Below are positions 1 to 7,300 of a DNA stretch of 8,036 nucleotides, in pieces; position 1 is the stretch's first letter; the number at the start of each line of letters is the position of its first letter. The notes under the pieces are model-generated. The model saw nothing but the letters and a program-made list of their open reading frames with translations, searched no databases and was not told the DNA's origin. The DNA comes from Verrucomicrobiia bacterium. Its GTDB lineage: Bacteria > Verrucomicrobiota > Verrucomicrobiae > Limisphaerales > UBA11358. A program made the translations under genes and the position numbers. The stretch lies in contig JASHZU010000493.1 in assembly GCA_030042375.1 (NCBI GenBank), positions 1 through 8,036 of the forward strand. Reading direction: 5' to 3'.

Positions 1-656
1 CAGCCGCTTTCCAGCAATTCATTCGAATTGGCCACCGTGTTAAAGTCGTCATCCCAAACGGCGGTGTTTATGCCGAACCAGCGTGTGTCCGCTGTGCGAA
101 TAACATTGCCGGCGTCCACACCGAGATGGACCGTGGCCGGAGCCGGAGCCGCGAGCAATTGGATATTATCTACATAATACACCGGCTGCGCGGCATACTC
201 CGCGCCTTGAATCCAAAAGCCGGTGCAGTTGGTAGCTTCGGCGACGCCCAGGTCGGATAGCGGGATATTAACATGCTGCCAGACATTCGTTTCCAGCACC
301 AATGGATAATCAAACACGCTGTTACCGTTGAGCAATCCCGACACTTGCAAGTTTTGTCCGCCACTCGCACCGCCATTGATCCAAAAATCCAGGCTGGCGT
401 AAGGCGACGTATTGAAAGCCGAATGCTCAAGGTAAAGCGCCTGGTAATTAGTGCTATCGGTTACGCTGATGGAATCGCTGTTGGTATAAACTGGCGAAGT
501 GTTGGCCAGATTCACCGTGGCCCAGCTCCAATTTTGAAATCCATTGACAAGGTAATCGGTATAGACCGGAAGATTGGCCTGCGCATCGGCGATTTCCCTT
601 AGAAACAAAGGCAACAATAATAGAAACCAACTGCATGAACGATGCAAAAACCTCAT
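1..656 (-). CDS. Secreted protein with carbohydrate-binding-like domain and start of a glycoside-hydrolase-like domain (partial, C-terminus off left edge)
   Basis: The gene starts at the ATG at 656-654 and stays open for 218 codons to the left edge. This start gives a clear signal peptide: basic n-region MRFLHR, hydrophobic core WFLLLLPLFL, and a probable cut after AQA at residue 27. Residues about 28-170 read as a beta-sandwich rich in Asn, Thr, Ser and aromatics. They end in YVDNIQLL, a finish common in carbohydrate-binding-module-like jelly-rolls, followed by an Ala/Pro linker (AAPAPA). Residues about 176-218 (key pieces VDAGNVIRTADTRWFGIN and TAVWDDDFNT) resemble the opening of TIM-barrel glycoside hydrolases of the arabinofuranosidase/GH44/GH51 sort, but the catalytic region is not visible. 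The ribosome-binding signal is weak (CCGGAA 4 nt before ATG). The gene lies downstream of the 763-2391 gene but is separated from it by a terminator. The reading frame and secretion are well supported; the enzyme class is inference. Confidence 0.8.
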   Translation of the reverse strand, partial: MRFLHRSCSWFLLLLPLFLREIADAQANLPVYTDYLVNGFQNWSWATVNLANTSPVYTNSDSISVTDSTNYQALYLEHSAFNTSPYASLDFWINGGASGGQNLQVSGLLNGNSVFDYPLVLETNVWQHVNIPLSDLGVAEATNCTGFWIQGAEYAAQPVYYVDNIQLLAAPAPATVHLGVDAGNVIRTADTRWFGINTAVWDDDFNTVANSNELLESG

Positions 657-659
657 ACG

Positions 660-690
660 TTTCCGGACCATATATAACATACTATTAGGA
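660..690 (-). promoter_or_regulatory. Possible promoter region of the left-edge secreted gene
   Basis: Between the terminator (691-728) and the ATG at 656 the minus strand holds the very AT-rich stretch TAATAGTATGTTATATATGG, which contains TATGTT and TATATA as -10-like hexamers. A matching -35 box would have to lie inside the terminator stem and no good one is seen. A promoter is expected here because the upstream gene is closed by a terminator. The exact elements are guesswork. Confidence 0.25.
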
Positions 691-728
691 AAAAAAGGGT
701 GGCGATTTTTTAAGAATCGGCGCCCTTT
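691..728 (-). terminator. Rho-independent terminator after the 763-2391 gene
   Basis: Positions 694-707 pair with 715-728. On the minus strand AAAGGGCGCCGATT pairs with AATCGCCACCCTTT around a 7-nt loop. The stem is 14 positions with one G.U and one mismatch. It runs straight into a T-tract (the complement of the A-run at 691-696). It lies 35 nt beyond the stop of the minus-strand 542-residue gene, exactly where a terminator is expected. Confidence 0.75.
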
Positions 729-762
729 CTATTTTAACCATCCCCACCCGATAAATCTGGAG

Positions 763-2391
763 TTATGGACTGGTTAACTCAAAGAACGCATTCGGTGTCC
801 CGGCAGGGATATCGTTCGTCGTAATCAACTGGGATACCTGGCCGACCTCCGGTAGAATGAAATCGCTGCTCAGAACATTCCATGGCCCGGTCAAACTAGT
901 GGCATTCTGCAACTGGAAACCAGCGTCGGGAAGAGTCCAGGTTATCCAGTTTTCCACGCCCGGCGGCATCACAAACACGCCTCCTGGCGCATGAGCCATG
1001 AAGTTGAACCAAAGGTTGGTATTCAAGGTTGTATCGGCCAGGAAGTTATCGCTCATGGCGGCCGGCACTCCCGAGACGGAGAAGTTCGAGTAAACAACGG
1101 CATTGTTCAATGAAGAGGCATTATTCGCCTGCATGCCGAGATACAAATAGCATCCAGGGCTTTGTGTTTCGGCAAAATCCAAGCCATTGGAAAAGACAAA
1201 GCTGCTTTGGGTGCCATCGGATGCAGTCAAGGTTACATTCGTTGGCGAAGTGAAGGTAACACTCCATGTGCCCACAGGAGATTGAGCAGAGTTCACCGTG
1301 CCAACGGTCGTATAGGTTTCACTGTCAGGTTCATTAGTTTTATAAGTGAAAGACATGAACGAGCCGGTTGCGTTAGGTTCAACTTCCACAACCACGCAGT
1401 TAGGTTCATTATAATCAATCGCGTTATCATAGGCTGCCGGGTTGGGGGCTAGCATTAAGTAGGCTTCGGCCTGGCCGGCGTTTACCGGGCTGGGCGGAAA
1501 ACTATTGATGGTAAACGAATAGGTTACTGGATTGGCCGGCGTTGCATTGCCGACCCAGGATACACCGTTGCTCGCAATCAATCCCACTTCCTGCCGATCA
1601 TAGTACGTATTACCATCCGTGCTCGCGAATACATTCAACCCTGGAAGGGGTTTTGTAGGCGCGGAAAGCGTGGGCGGCGGCGGCGGGCCCTCGGTCCCCA
1701 GCAATTGGACGTTCGCAATCCAGAAGAAGGCGTTCGGAGGAGTGCCAGTAATCTGCGATTCGTTGTTTATGTATTTATCTAAAAAAATGCCGCACGTCCC
1801 GGCGGAGGGATACAGGGTATTAGGAATCGGAATCGTAATGGTCACCCAGCCATTCGAGGCTGCGTCTGGTATGTTGGTAACGCCAATCTCACCTTCGTCT
1901 CCGTTTCCCACCGTGTAATCTATTTCCAGCCCTTGATAGCTACCCGCAAGTTCAGACTGATATAGCGCAGGGTTATTGAATTGATCAATTGACATCGTGG
2001 AATTGTTCGTGTCCCACAGAATCTCAAATTGGACAGCCGTGTATTGAACCAGATTAACGCTTCCGTTCCCGTTCCAATACCAATTATCGTAAGGAGGAAA
2101 ACAGATGTAGTCTATTATCGGATGCCCGCTGCCGTCGCTGGTCGAAAAGGTGCCTTCCACATAGGCCGAGCCTGTCGTGCCAGGATAAAGCTGGCTATTA
2201 TCCCAGACGATAGACCCACTACCGTACGCGCTGCCGCATCCAGAAGGCGCAAGGCCGACAGTGCCATTTATTCCACTATCGAAGTCGTTCAGATTCGTAT
2301 TGGCTGTTTGAGCAAAAGCCACGCTTGCGCTGGCAAGCAGCAACGCAGCTGTGGCCACGCTACGGGATTTTAGGATTTGGATTTTGTTCAT
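763..2391 (-). CDS. Large secreted multi-domain beta-sandwich protein, family not named
   Basis: This 542-residue protein begins with a textbook Sec signal peptide (MNKIQILKSR, then ATAALLLASASVAFA, probable cut after residue 27). After it I see three parts. Residues about 28-232 form an Asn/Gly/aromatic-rich beta-sandwich ending in FFWIANVQLLG, which reads like a carbohydrate-binding domain. A proline linker follows (GPPPPPTLSAPTKPLPG, 235-251). Residues about 251-445 resemble a LamG/concanavalin-type fold (VVVEVEP, YLYLGMQANN, VVYSNFSVSG). Residues about 446-542 contain FQLQNATSLTGPWNVL, a segment of a type frequent at the C-terminus of verrucomicrobial exported proteins. No catalytic signature is visible. 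Cysteines are few, as suits an exported protein. It lies 249 nt downstream of the pseudopilin gene, has a modest ribosome-binding site (TGGACAAAT before the ATG), and is followed by a terminator. A binding or structural role on an extracellular glycan is inference. Confidence 0.88.
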   Translation of the reverse strand: MNKIQILKSRSVATAALLLASASVAFAQTANTNLNDFDSGINGTVGLAPSGCGSAYGSGSIVWDNSQLYPGTTGSAYVEGTFSTSDGSGHPIIDYICFPPYDNWYWNGNGSVNLVQYTAVQFEILWDTNNSTMSIDQFNNPALYQSELAGSYQGLEIDYTVGNGDEGEIGVTNIPDAASNGWVTITIPIPNTLYPSAGTCGIFLDKYINNESQITGTPPNAFFWIANVQLLGTEGPPPPPTLSAPTKPLPGLNVFASTDGNTYYDRQEVGLIASNGVSWVGNATPANPVTYSFTINSFPPSPVNAGQAEAYLMLAPNPAAYDNAIDYNEPNCVVVEVEPNATGSFMSFTYKTNEPDSETYTTVGTVNSAQSPVGTWSVTFTSPTNVTLTASDGTQSSFVFSNGLDFAETQSPGCYLYLGMQANNASSLNNAVVYSNFSVSGVPAAMSDNFLADTTLNTNLWFNFMAHAPGGVFVMPPGVENWITWTLPDAGFQLQNATSLTGPWNVLSSDFILPEVGQVSQLITTNDIPAGTPNAFFELTSP

Positions 2392-2479
2392 ATTTGTCCA
2401 GTATGGGTTTTGGTTTATCGTCTGACTTATTTCCGCAGTAAAATTGGAAATTATTCGCGGGAATAGTCGTTGTTAGGCT

Positions 2480-2510
2480 GTTTCGAGAATCATACACGAT
2501 AGCTCGAAAC
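2480..2510. promoter_or_regulatory. 8-bp inverted repeat, operator-like, over a -10-like box
   Basis: GTTTCGAG (2480-2487) and CTCGAAAC (2503-2510) form a perfect 8-bp inverted repeat with a 15-nt spacer, so the half-sites are about two helical turns apart centre to centre. Inside the spacer, on the minus strand, is TATGAT (2489-2494), a plausible -10 hexamer for the 763-2391 gene about 98 nt downstream. No convincing -35 box at 16-18 nt was found. The arrangement would suit a dimeric regulator, but a chance repeat or an RNA hairpin in the leader is also possible. Confidence 0.35.
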
Positions 2511-2603
2511 TGTCTTGTCACGAAAACAAGGGACAAGGCCTTTCTTAACAGCAATGAACACAAAACGGAGGGGATGTTAGTGATTAGAAAGAATACTAAA
2601 GCC

Positions 2604-2634
2604 AAGGCAGGCAAATCTTTTTAAGCCGGCCCTT
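2604..2634. other. Imperfect hairpin just after the pseudopilin stop codon
   Basis: AAGG plus GGC (2604-2612) can pair with GCC plus CCTT (2625-2634) around a small internal loop. It begins 6 nt beyond the stop of the 2641-3681 gene. On the minus strand there is no real T-tract after it, so it is at most a weak terminator or a 3'-end stabiliser. Confidence 0.25.
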
Positions 2635-2640
2635 TTATTC

Positions 2641-3681
2641 CTAGTCAGCCGTATTGATATTCCACATGCCATTGGGGATGGTTAGATTCTGCACTGCCCC
2701 CGCGCCTCCCGGTGTCGTGGTCTGTTGATATCTGAGAAGCTCCACATGGCCGTCGTGAAAGGCATAGTTGAATCTGTTGCGCTGCGCTGCATATAACATC
2801 GCGCCTTCACTTAAAGCAGTGCCGCCCTCGAGAGTTGCAGGACTCGTCGGGGCTTCGGTATCGATTTGATACAGGGCGCCCCAGGGGCCGCCATTTCCGA
2901 TAATTGGACCGCAAACACAGCATGGCCAAATGTTTCCTTCGGCATTCTGGTTGCAGGCATCTTCTGCCAGCAAGATGGTGCCGCTGGGATGGCGAACCAC
3001 CACTTCCGGAAAACCAAGAGCATTCCAATCAGGGGCGGTCGCGCCCGATTCCTCCCAATAAATTCCGACCCCCAGGAAGCCCGGAGTGGTGACACTGGGC
3101 AATCCCTCTGAATAGGGGCGTTGGATGAGCGTCCCTTGATAGGCCTGTCCCTCGCCGGACGCTACCATCTCGTAATCCTTGATCGAAAAATTTAAATCAA
3201 GGGGGTTGCTGGCACTGGTCATCCAACTGGCTTTCGGAAAATTATCAAACGGACAAACCAGGAGTTTAAGCCCCGGGGCTATGCCTTCAGCTTGCGCACT
3301 AACAGGGTCATTCGCAAATGTTCCCTGGGACAGCGAGTCCGATGGCTGCCCGCTCCCTCCCCCAATGTACGAATAAATATAAGCGTCCCATCCAATTTCC
3401 ATGGTGGAAGTGCCATTATCCCAACCAGCCGGCGGATAAGTATTATTGTTATCACCGGAAAATGTAAATATGCCCGCTGCGAGTTGTTTTAAATTATTCA
3501 GGTCTTGTGCCTGTTGCGCTCTGATCCTGGCGCTTGCAAGAACAGGAAGGATAATTGCCGCCAGGATAGCAATAATGGCAATAACCACCAGAAGCTCAAT
3601 CAGAGTAAAGCCGGGAACGCGCAGGGCTTTCGCTTCATTCGAGCCGTACTTTCGATCGTGATTTGGGCTGGAAATTTTCAT
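2641..3681 (-). CDS. Pseudopilin-like protein with type II secretion/DUF1559-style prepilin N-terminus
   Basis: The first 24 residues are a leader ending in RVPG, followed by FTLIELLVVIAIIAILAAII. This is a classic type III signal: a prepilin peptidase would cut after Gly24, expose Phe25 and leave Glu29 as the conserved Glu+5. The hydrophobic helix (25-48) anchors the protein in the inner membrane or in a pseudopilus. The remaining ~300 residues are a globular domain of the kind found in very many copies in Verrucomicrobiota and Planctomycetota. It ends with the family's processing-associated segment FNYAFHDGHVELL (304-316). The usual His nine residues before that DG is Gln300 here. There is a cysteine cluster, Cys254, 255 and 257, plus Cys143 and Cys243. 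It starts 14 nt after the lipoprotein gene and is probably co-transcribed with it. No clear Shine-Dalgarno sequence precedes the ATG. Its exact function is unknown for the family. Confidence 0.93.
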   Translation of the reverse strand: MKISSPNHDRKYGSNEAKALRVPGFTLIELLVVIAIIAILAAIILPVLASARIRAQQAQDLNNLKQLAAGIFTFSGDNNNTYPPAGWDNGTSTMEIGWDAYIYSYIGGGSGQPSDSLSQGTFANDPVSAQAEGIAPGLKLLVCPFDNFPKASWMTSASNPLDLNFSIKDYEMVASGEGQAYQGTLIQRPYSEGLPSVTTPGFLGVGIYWEESGATAPDWNALGFPEVVVRHPSGTILLAEDACNQNAEGNIWPCCVCGPIIGNGGPWGALYQIDTEAPTSPATLEGGTALSEGAMLYAAQRNRFNYAFHDGHVELLRYQQTTTPGGAGAVQNLTIPNGMWNINTAD

Positions 3682-3695
3682 TGGATTTTATTTGG

Positions 3696-4106
3696 TCAAT
3701 TGCTCACTAGAACGATGAAACCTCTGGAGTCGAGGGCGTATTTTTCCCCCGCAGGGGGGTCCGGTATTTGGACATTCGCGCTGCCGGCAAATTCTTCAAA
3801 TGTTTTGGGATGCCGGTGATTCCGGATCATCCAACCAATCAAAACCCGATTTAACCCCTGCAGCGTTTTTTGCGAATCATCCGGATTGGCAGCAATTACC
3901 GGCTGCGGACTTGGCGGCATAGGAGATGGGTTTTGTTGCGCGTTTGTGGAATCGAGTGAAACCGGCGGCGCGGCTGATTCGGCCGGTGAGCTTGACTTTC
4001 CGCAACCTGCAGTGACAGCCAACGCGAGGGCGAGGCAGACAACCCAACGCCTTGGCTGGCGCCAGGCGAACCGCGCAACGTCAGCAACGTCAAAAACCAT
4101 TCTCAT
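3696..4106 (-). CDS. Small lipoprotein-like protein, upstream partner of the pseudopilin gene
   Basis: This 136-residue protein has an N-terminal hydrophobic segment, WVVCLALALAVTAGC, in which Cys35 is the likely lipidated residue. The residue three before it is Thr rather than the usual Leu/Val, so the lipobox is slightly off consensus. An Arg-Arg pair (19-20) sits just before the hydrophobic core. Residues 36-78 are a Ser/Pro/Ala-rich linker, followed by a compact domain of about 58 residues (LNRVLIGWMIRNHRHP, then TFEEFAGSANVQIPDPPAG). Small proteins with this kind of tail are familiar next to prepilin-like genes in Verrucomicrobiota, but I know no assigned function. The start could also be the second ATG (4100). 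The stop lies 14 nt before the pseudopilin ATG, which indicates an operon. It faces away from the sensor kinase gene. Confidence 0.82.
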   Translation of the reverse strand: MRMVFDVADVARFAWRQPRRWVVCLALALAVTAGCGKSSSPAESAAPPVSLDSTNAQQNPSPMPPSPQPVIAANPDDSQKTLQGLNRVLIGWMIRNHRHPKTFEEFAGSANVQIPDPPAGEKYALDSRGFIVLVSN

Positions 4107-4231
4107 ACCGGGTCATTTATCTGGATTTGGTAAGAAAAAAGATAATACGCTTCAGCCATCCTTCAAAGTAGCGAAAATTAGTGACATTCGAAGCGTTGGC
4201 CTATTACTTACCATAATAGCTCTAACGGGAT
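4107..4231. promoter_or_regulatory. Divergent intergenic region between lipoprotein and sensor kinase genes
   Basis: This stretch must hold the start signals of the minus-strand lipoprotein operon and probably of the plus-strand kinase. On the minus strand TATTAT (4142-4147) is a good -10-like hexamer 36 nt before the ATG at 4106, but no matching -35 at normal spacing is evident. No convincing sigma-70 pair was found on the plus strand. The plus strand also contains the lipoprotein-signal-like reading frame described at 4177-4260. Confidence 0.3.
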
Positions 4232-4260
4232 GTGCCGTATTTAAAAATCAGGCCAAATAG
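4177..4260 (+). other. Lipoprotein-signal-like reading frame without a standard start codon
   Basis: In this frame the plus strand reads VGLLLTIIALTGC followed by AVFKNQAK and a TAG at 4258-4260. The hydrophobic stretch followed by LTGC is a canonical lipobox, and the total would be about 27 residues, like very short bacterial lipoproteins. No ATG, GTG or TTG exists in frame close upstream; only ATT codons (4177, 4186) could serve. The TAG is followed at once by an ATG (4261) opening a 46-codon frame that ends at 4399-4401. It could be a tiny gene with a rare start, a remnant, or chance. Confidence 0.2.
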
Positions 4261-4327
4261 ATGCTATCGCCAGATCGAAGTTTGTCTTGCGCAGCATTGG
4301 CCCGGGTCACAGAATTCGAACGTACCC

Positions 4328-7300
4328 ATGAAATGTCTGCTGCTCAATTTGCCGGGATTCTCTTGCATCGGCGCAGCCTTAAAAACATTGTGGCCATTTA
4401 ACAGACTGCCTTTGCTTTTTATTAAGGGAGCGATTTGCATTATTGCCGTTTTTCAGACATTTTCGTCTCAAAAGGTCCTTGGAGAAACGACCAATCTACC
4501 CGGATATTTCACTCGCATTTGGAGCACGGACGACGGTTTGCCGAACGATGCCGTGACGGCGGTAGTGCAGGCGCAGGACGGTTACCTTTGGCTTGCGACC
4601 TATGACGGACTGGTGCGGTTCGACGGTGTCACCTTTACCCGGTATGACAGCAGCACAACTCCCGAAATGCACAGCACCCGCGTCACGAGTTTGTTTGAGG
4701 ATGCGACGGGAAATTTGTGGATTGGTTATGAAACCGGGGAGTTGGTTCGTTATCGCGATGGACATTTCTACGCCACGGAGTTCCGCGCCCCGTGGGAGCA
4801 AAAAAAAATCCAGTTCATCGGCGCGGATACGAACAACAATATCTGGCTGTTAAACGACGCAGGCATGCTGGCAAATATGGCGGGCAAAATCAGCGCCCCT
4901 CCCAATGTGGGGAACGCGGCCGGAGCGACCGCCATGACGTCAAGCCCGCACGGAGGACTTTGGATAAATTCCGGCGGTTTTGCTTTCGCACTCCACAATG
5001 ATGTCCTAAGTCCATTGCCATCGCGATCCGGGGATTATGTCAAAGGCATCTGCGCCGGACGTGACGGCAGCCTGTGGGTTTTAGGCCAAAACTATTTGTC
5101 CCGATGGAAAAACGGGAAAATCTATGACGAAGGCAAGAGCCCTGTGGGGAATAGCTCGGTAGTTGGCATGACGGAAATGAAATCAGGCTGTCTAGCGGTC
5201 GGGACATTGGAGCAGGGACTTTTCCTGATATTTCCGGGTCGCGGTATCGCACATTTCGACCATGACAATGGATTCCCGGACAATTGGGTGCGCTCATTGT
5301 GCGAAGACCGGGAAGGAACCTTGTGGGTGGGCACCGGTGGCAGCGGTCTGGTCGCCCTGCGACCAAGCCGGGTCACGACCCTAAAACCGCCGGACGATTG
5401 GCGTGGGGCGAGCGTGCTTTCGATTACCTGCTCGCATGATGGCGCTTTGTGGACCGGCACTGAAGGCGCCGGCTTATACCGTTTTTATACCAATCAATGG
5501 ATGCATTTTGGAGGGGCCGACGGGATTTCCGATTTATTTGTTTGGTCTGTTTCGGAAGACGCCAAAAACCAGCTCTGGGTTGGGACTTGGGGAGCGGGGC
5601 TGCTCACCAAAAACGACGACCATTTTGTACCGATAACCTCCATTGGGGCGGGAATGGCCGTTACAGCGGTACTCCATGGAAAAAACGGCGTTACCTGGAT
5701 TGGCACCACTACCGGGCTGTTCAAATGGCAAAATGGGACAGCAACTCATTACGGTGAGAAGCAGGGGCTGGCGTTGCCGGATGTGCGCGCCATCGTGGAA
5801 CAGCCCGATGGGACATTGTGGTTTGGGATGCTGGGAGGAGGATTGGGACGGCTTCAAAATGGGGTGATCAAACAATTTCGAAAATCAGACGGGCTTTCAA
5901 GTGACTTTGTCCAATGTTTGCATTTGGACTCGGACGGCACAATATGGATAGGCACTTATGGTGGCGGCCTGGACTGCCTTAAGCAGGGCCATTTTTCGAC
6001 GATCAGCATCAACCAGGGCCTGCCCAGCAGTTATATCTGCTCGATTGACCAGGACAACTCAGGCAATTTTTGGATTGGCTCTCATGCAGGCATTTTCCGG
6101 ATTCAAAAATCTGAAATGGACCAATGCCTTAATAAAGAAATTCCAGTGCGCCCCCTGGTCTATGGCATCGGCGATGGAATGCCCACGCTGGAGTGTTCCG
6201 GCGGGTTTCAGCCGGTGGCATTCAAAACGGGCGATGGGAAATTGTGGTTTTCCACCAGCAAAGGCATTGTGGTCATAGACCCGGACGACATCAAAGTCAA
6301 CCAATTGGAGCCTCCGGTTCATATCGAAAAGGTGCTCGTGGACGGCCAAGCTGCCGAAGGCATCAACAGCACCAACGGTCCTTTGCGAATCGGGCCCGGA
6401 CGCCAGCGTTTTGAATTTGATTACACAGGCATCAGTTTTGTTGCGCCGGAGAAAATTGCTTTCAAGTACCGCCTGGATGGGCTGGATCCCGGCTGGACAG
6501 ACGCGGGGACAAAACGCTTTGTTGTTTATACTTATATACCTCCGGGCACTTATCGCTTTGAGGTCACCGCCTGTAATAGCGACGGTGTATGGAATCCCAC
6601 TGGCGCCAGCCTGGCTTTCACTGTGCAGCCTTATTTTTGGCAGACATGGTGGTTTCGCATCGGGTGCGGCCTGATTGCCGCAGTACTGTTAAGCGGCATT
6701 GCCTTGTGGACAGCCCGCTGGCGGCTGCGCCGTAAGCTCGAGCGCCTGGAACGCCAGCGCGCCATCGAACGCGAGCGCGCGCGCATTGCCCGCGACATCC
6801 ATGACAACCTTGGCGCGAATTTGACCCGCATTTCATTGTTGAGCCAGTCCGCCCATAGCGAACTGAATAATCCGCAAGAGGCCGCAGTGCAATTAGACCG
6901 GATTTATGAAACGACCCGCGAGATGACGCGCGCGATGGATGAAATCGTCTGGGCCGTGAATCCGGAGCACGACACCCTCGACAGCCTGGTGAATTATCTG
7001 GGTAAATTTGCCCAGGATTATTTGGGCTCACTTGGGATCCGCTGCCGTCTCGATTTGCCAGTGCAGTTGCCGCAATGGTTGGTGACCGCCGAGGTACGGC
7101 ATCATTTGTTCCTGGCGCTCAAAGAGGCCCTGCACAATGTCGTCAAACATGCCGCCGCTTCGGAAGTCACGGTCTCGCTCACAACGACGCGAAATTCCTT
7201 CACCCTGGCTGCGCGGGATAACGGGCGTGGCTTTGTCCCGCAAACGCTGGAGCAAAAATCGCCGCAGGAAACCGGCCGTTCGGCTTCGCGCAACGGGCTG

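Noticed and set aside
454..636. Minus-strand frame beginning at the ATG at 636
   Set aside because: It is out of frame with the real gene. The ATG at 656 in another frame gives a signal peptide and an uninterrupted secreted protein to the window edge.
2514..2537. CTTGTC...GACAAG short inverted repeat upstream of the secreted gene
   Set aside because: The arms are only 6 bp, with no T-tract and no link to a promoter. It was considered too short to list beside the stronger 8-bp repeat.
2360..2614. 84-codon minus-strand frame with a hydrophobic start in the gap before the 763-2391 gene
   Set aside because: It overlaps the start of a well-supported gene and spans its leader and inverted repeat. 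Its composition does not look like a protein beyond the first hydrophobic residues.
3886..4260. 124-codon plus-strand frame ending in the lipobox-like tail
   Set aside because: Most of it is antisense to the well-supported lipoprotein gene. Only the last ~27 codons are of interest and are reported separately.
4232..4327. N-terminal extension of the kinase from GTG 4232
   Set aside because: The 32 extra residues lack a signal-like pattern, and there is no ribosome-binding site. The ATG at 4328 is at least a standard start closer to the hydrophobic segment.
4496..7255. Numerous long frames antisense to or overlapping the kinase gene
   Set aside because: They are shadows of a GC-rich coding region and lack sensible protein composition, start signals or family resemblance.
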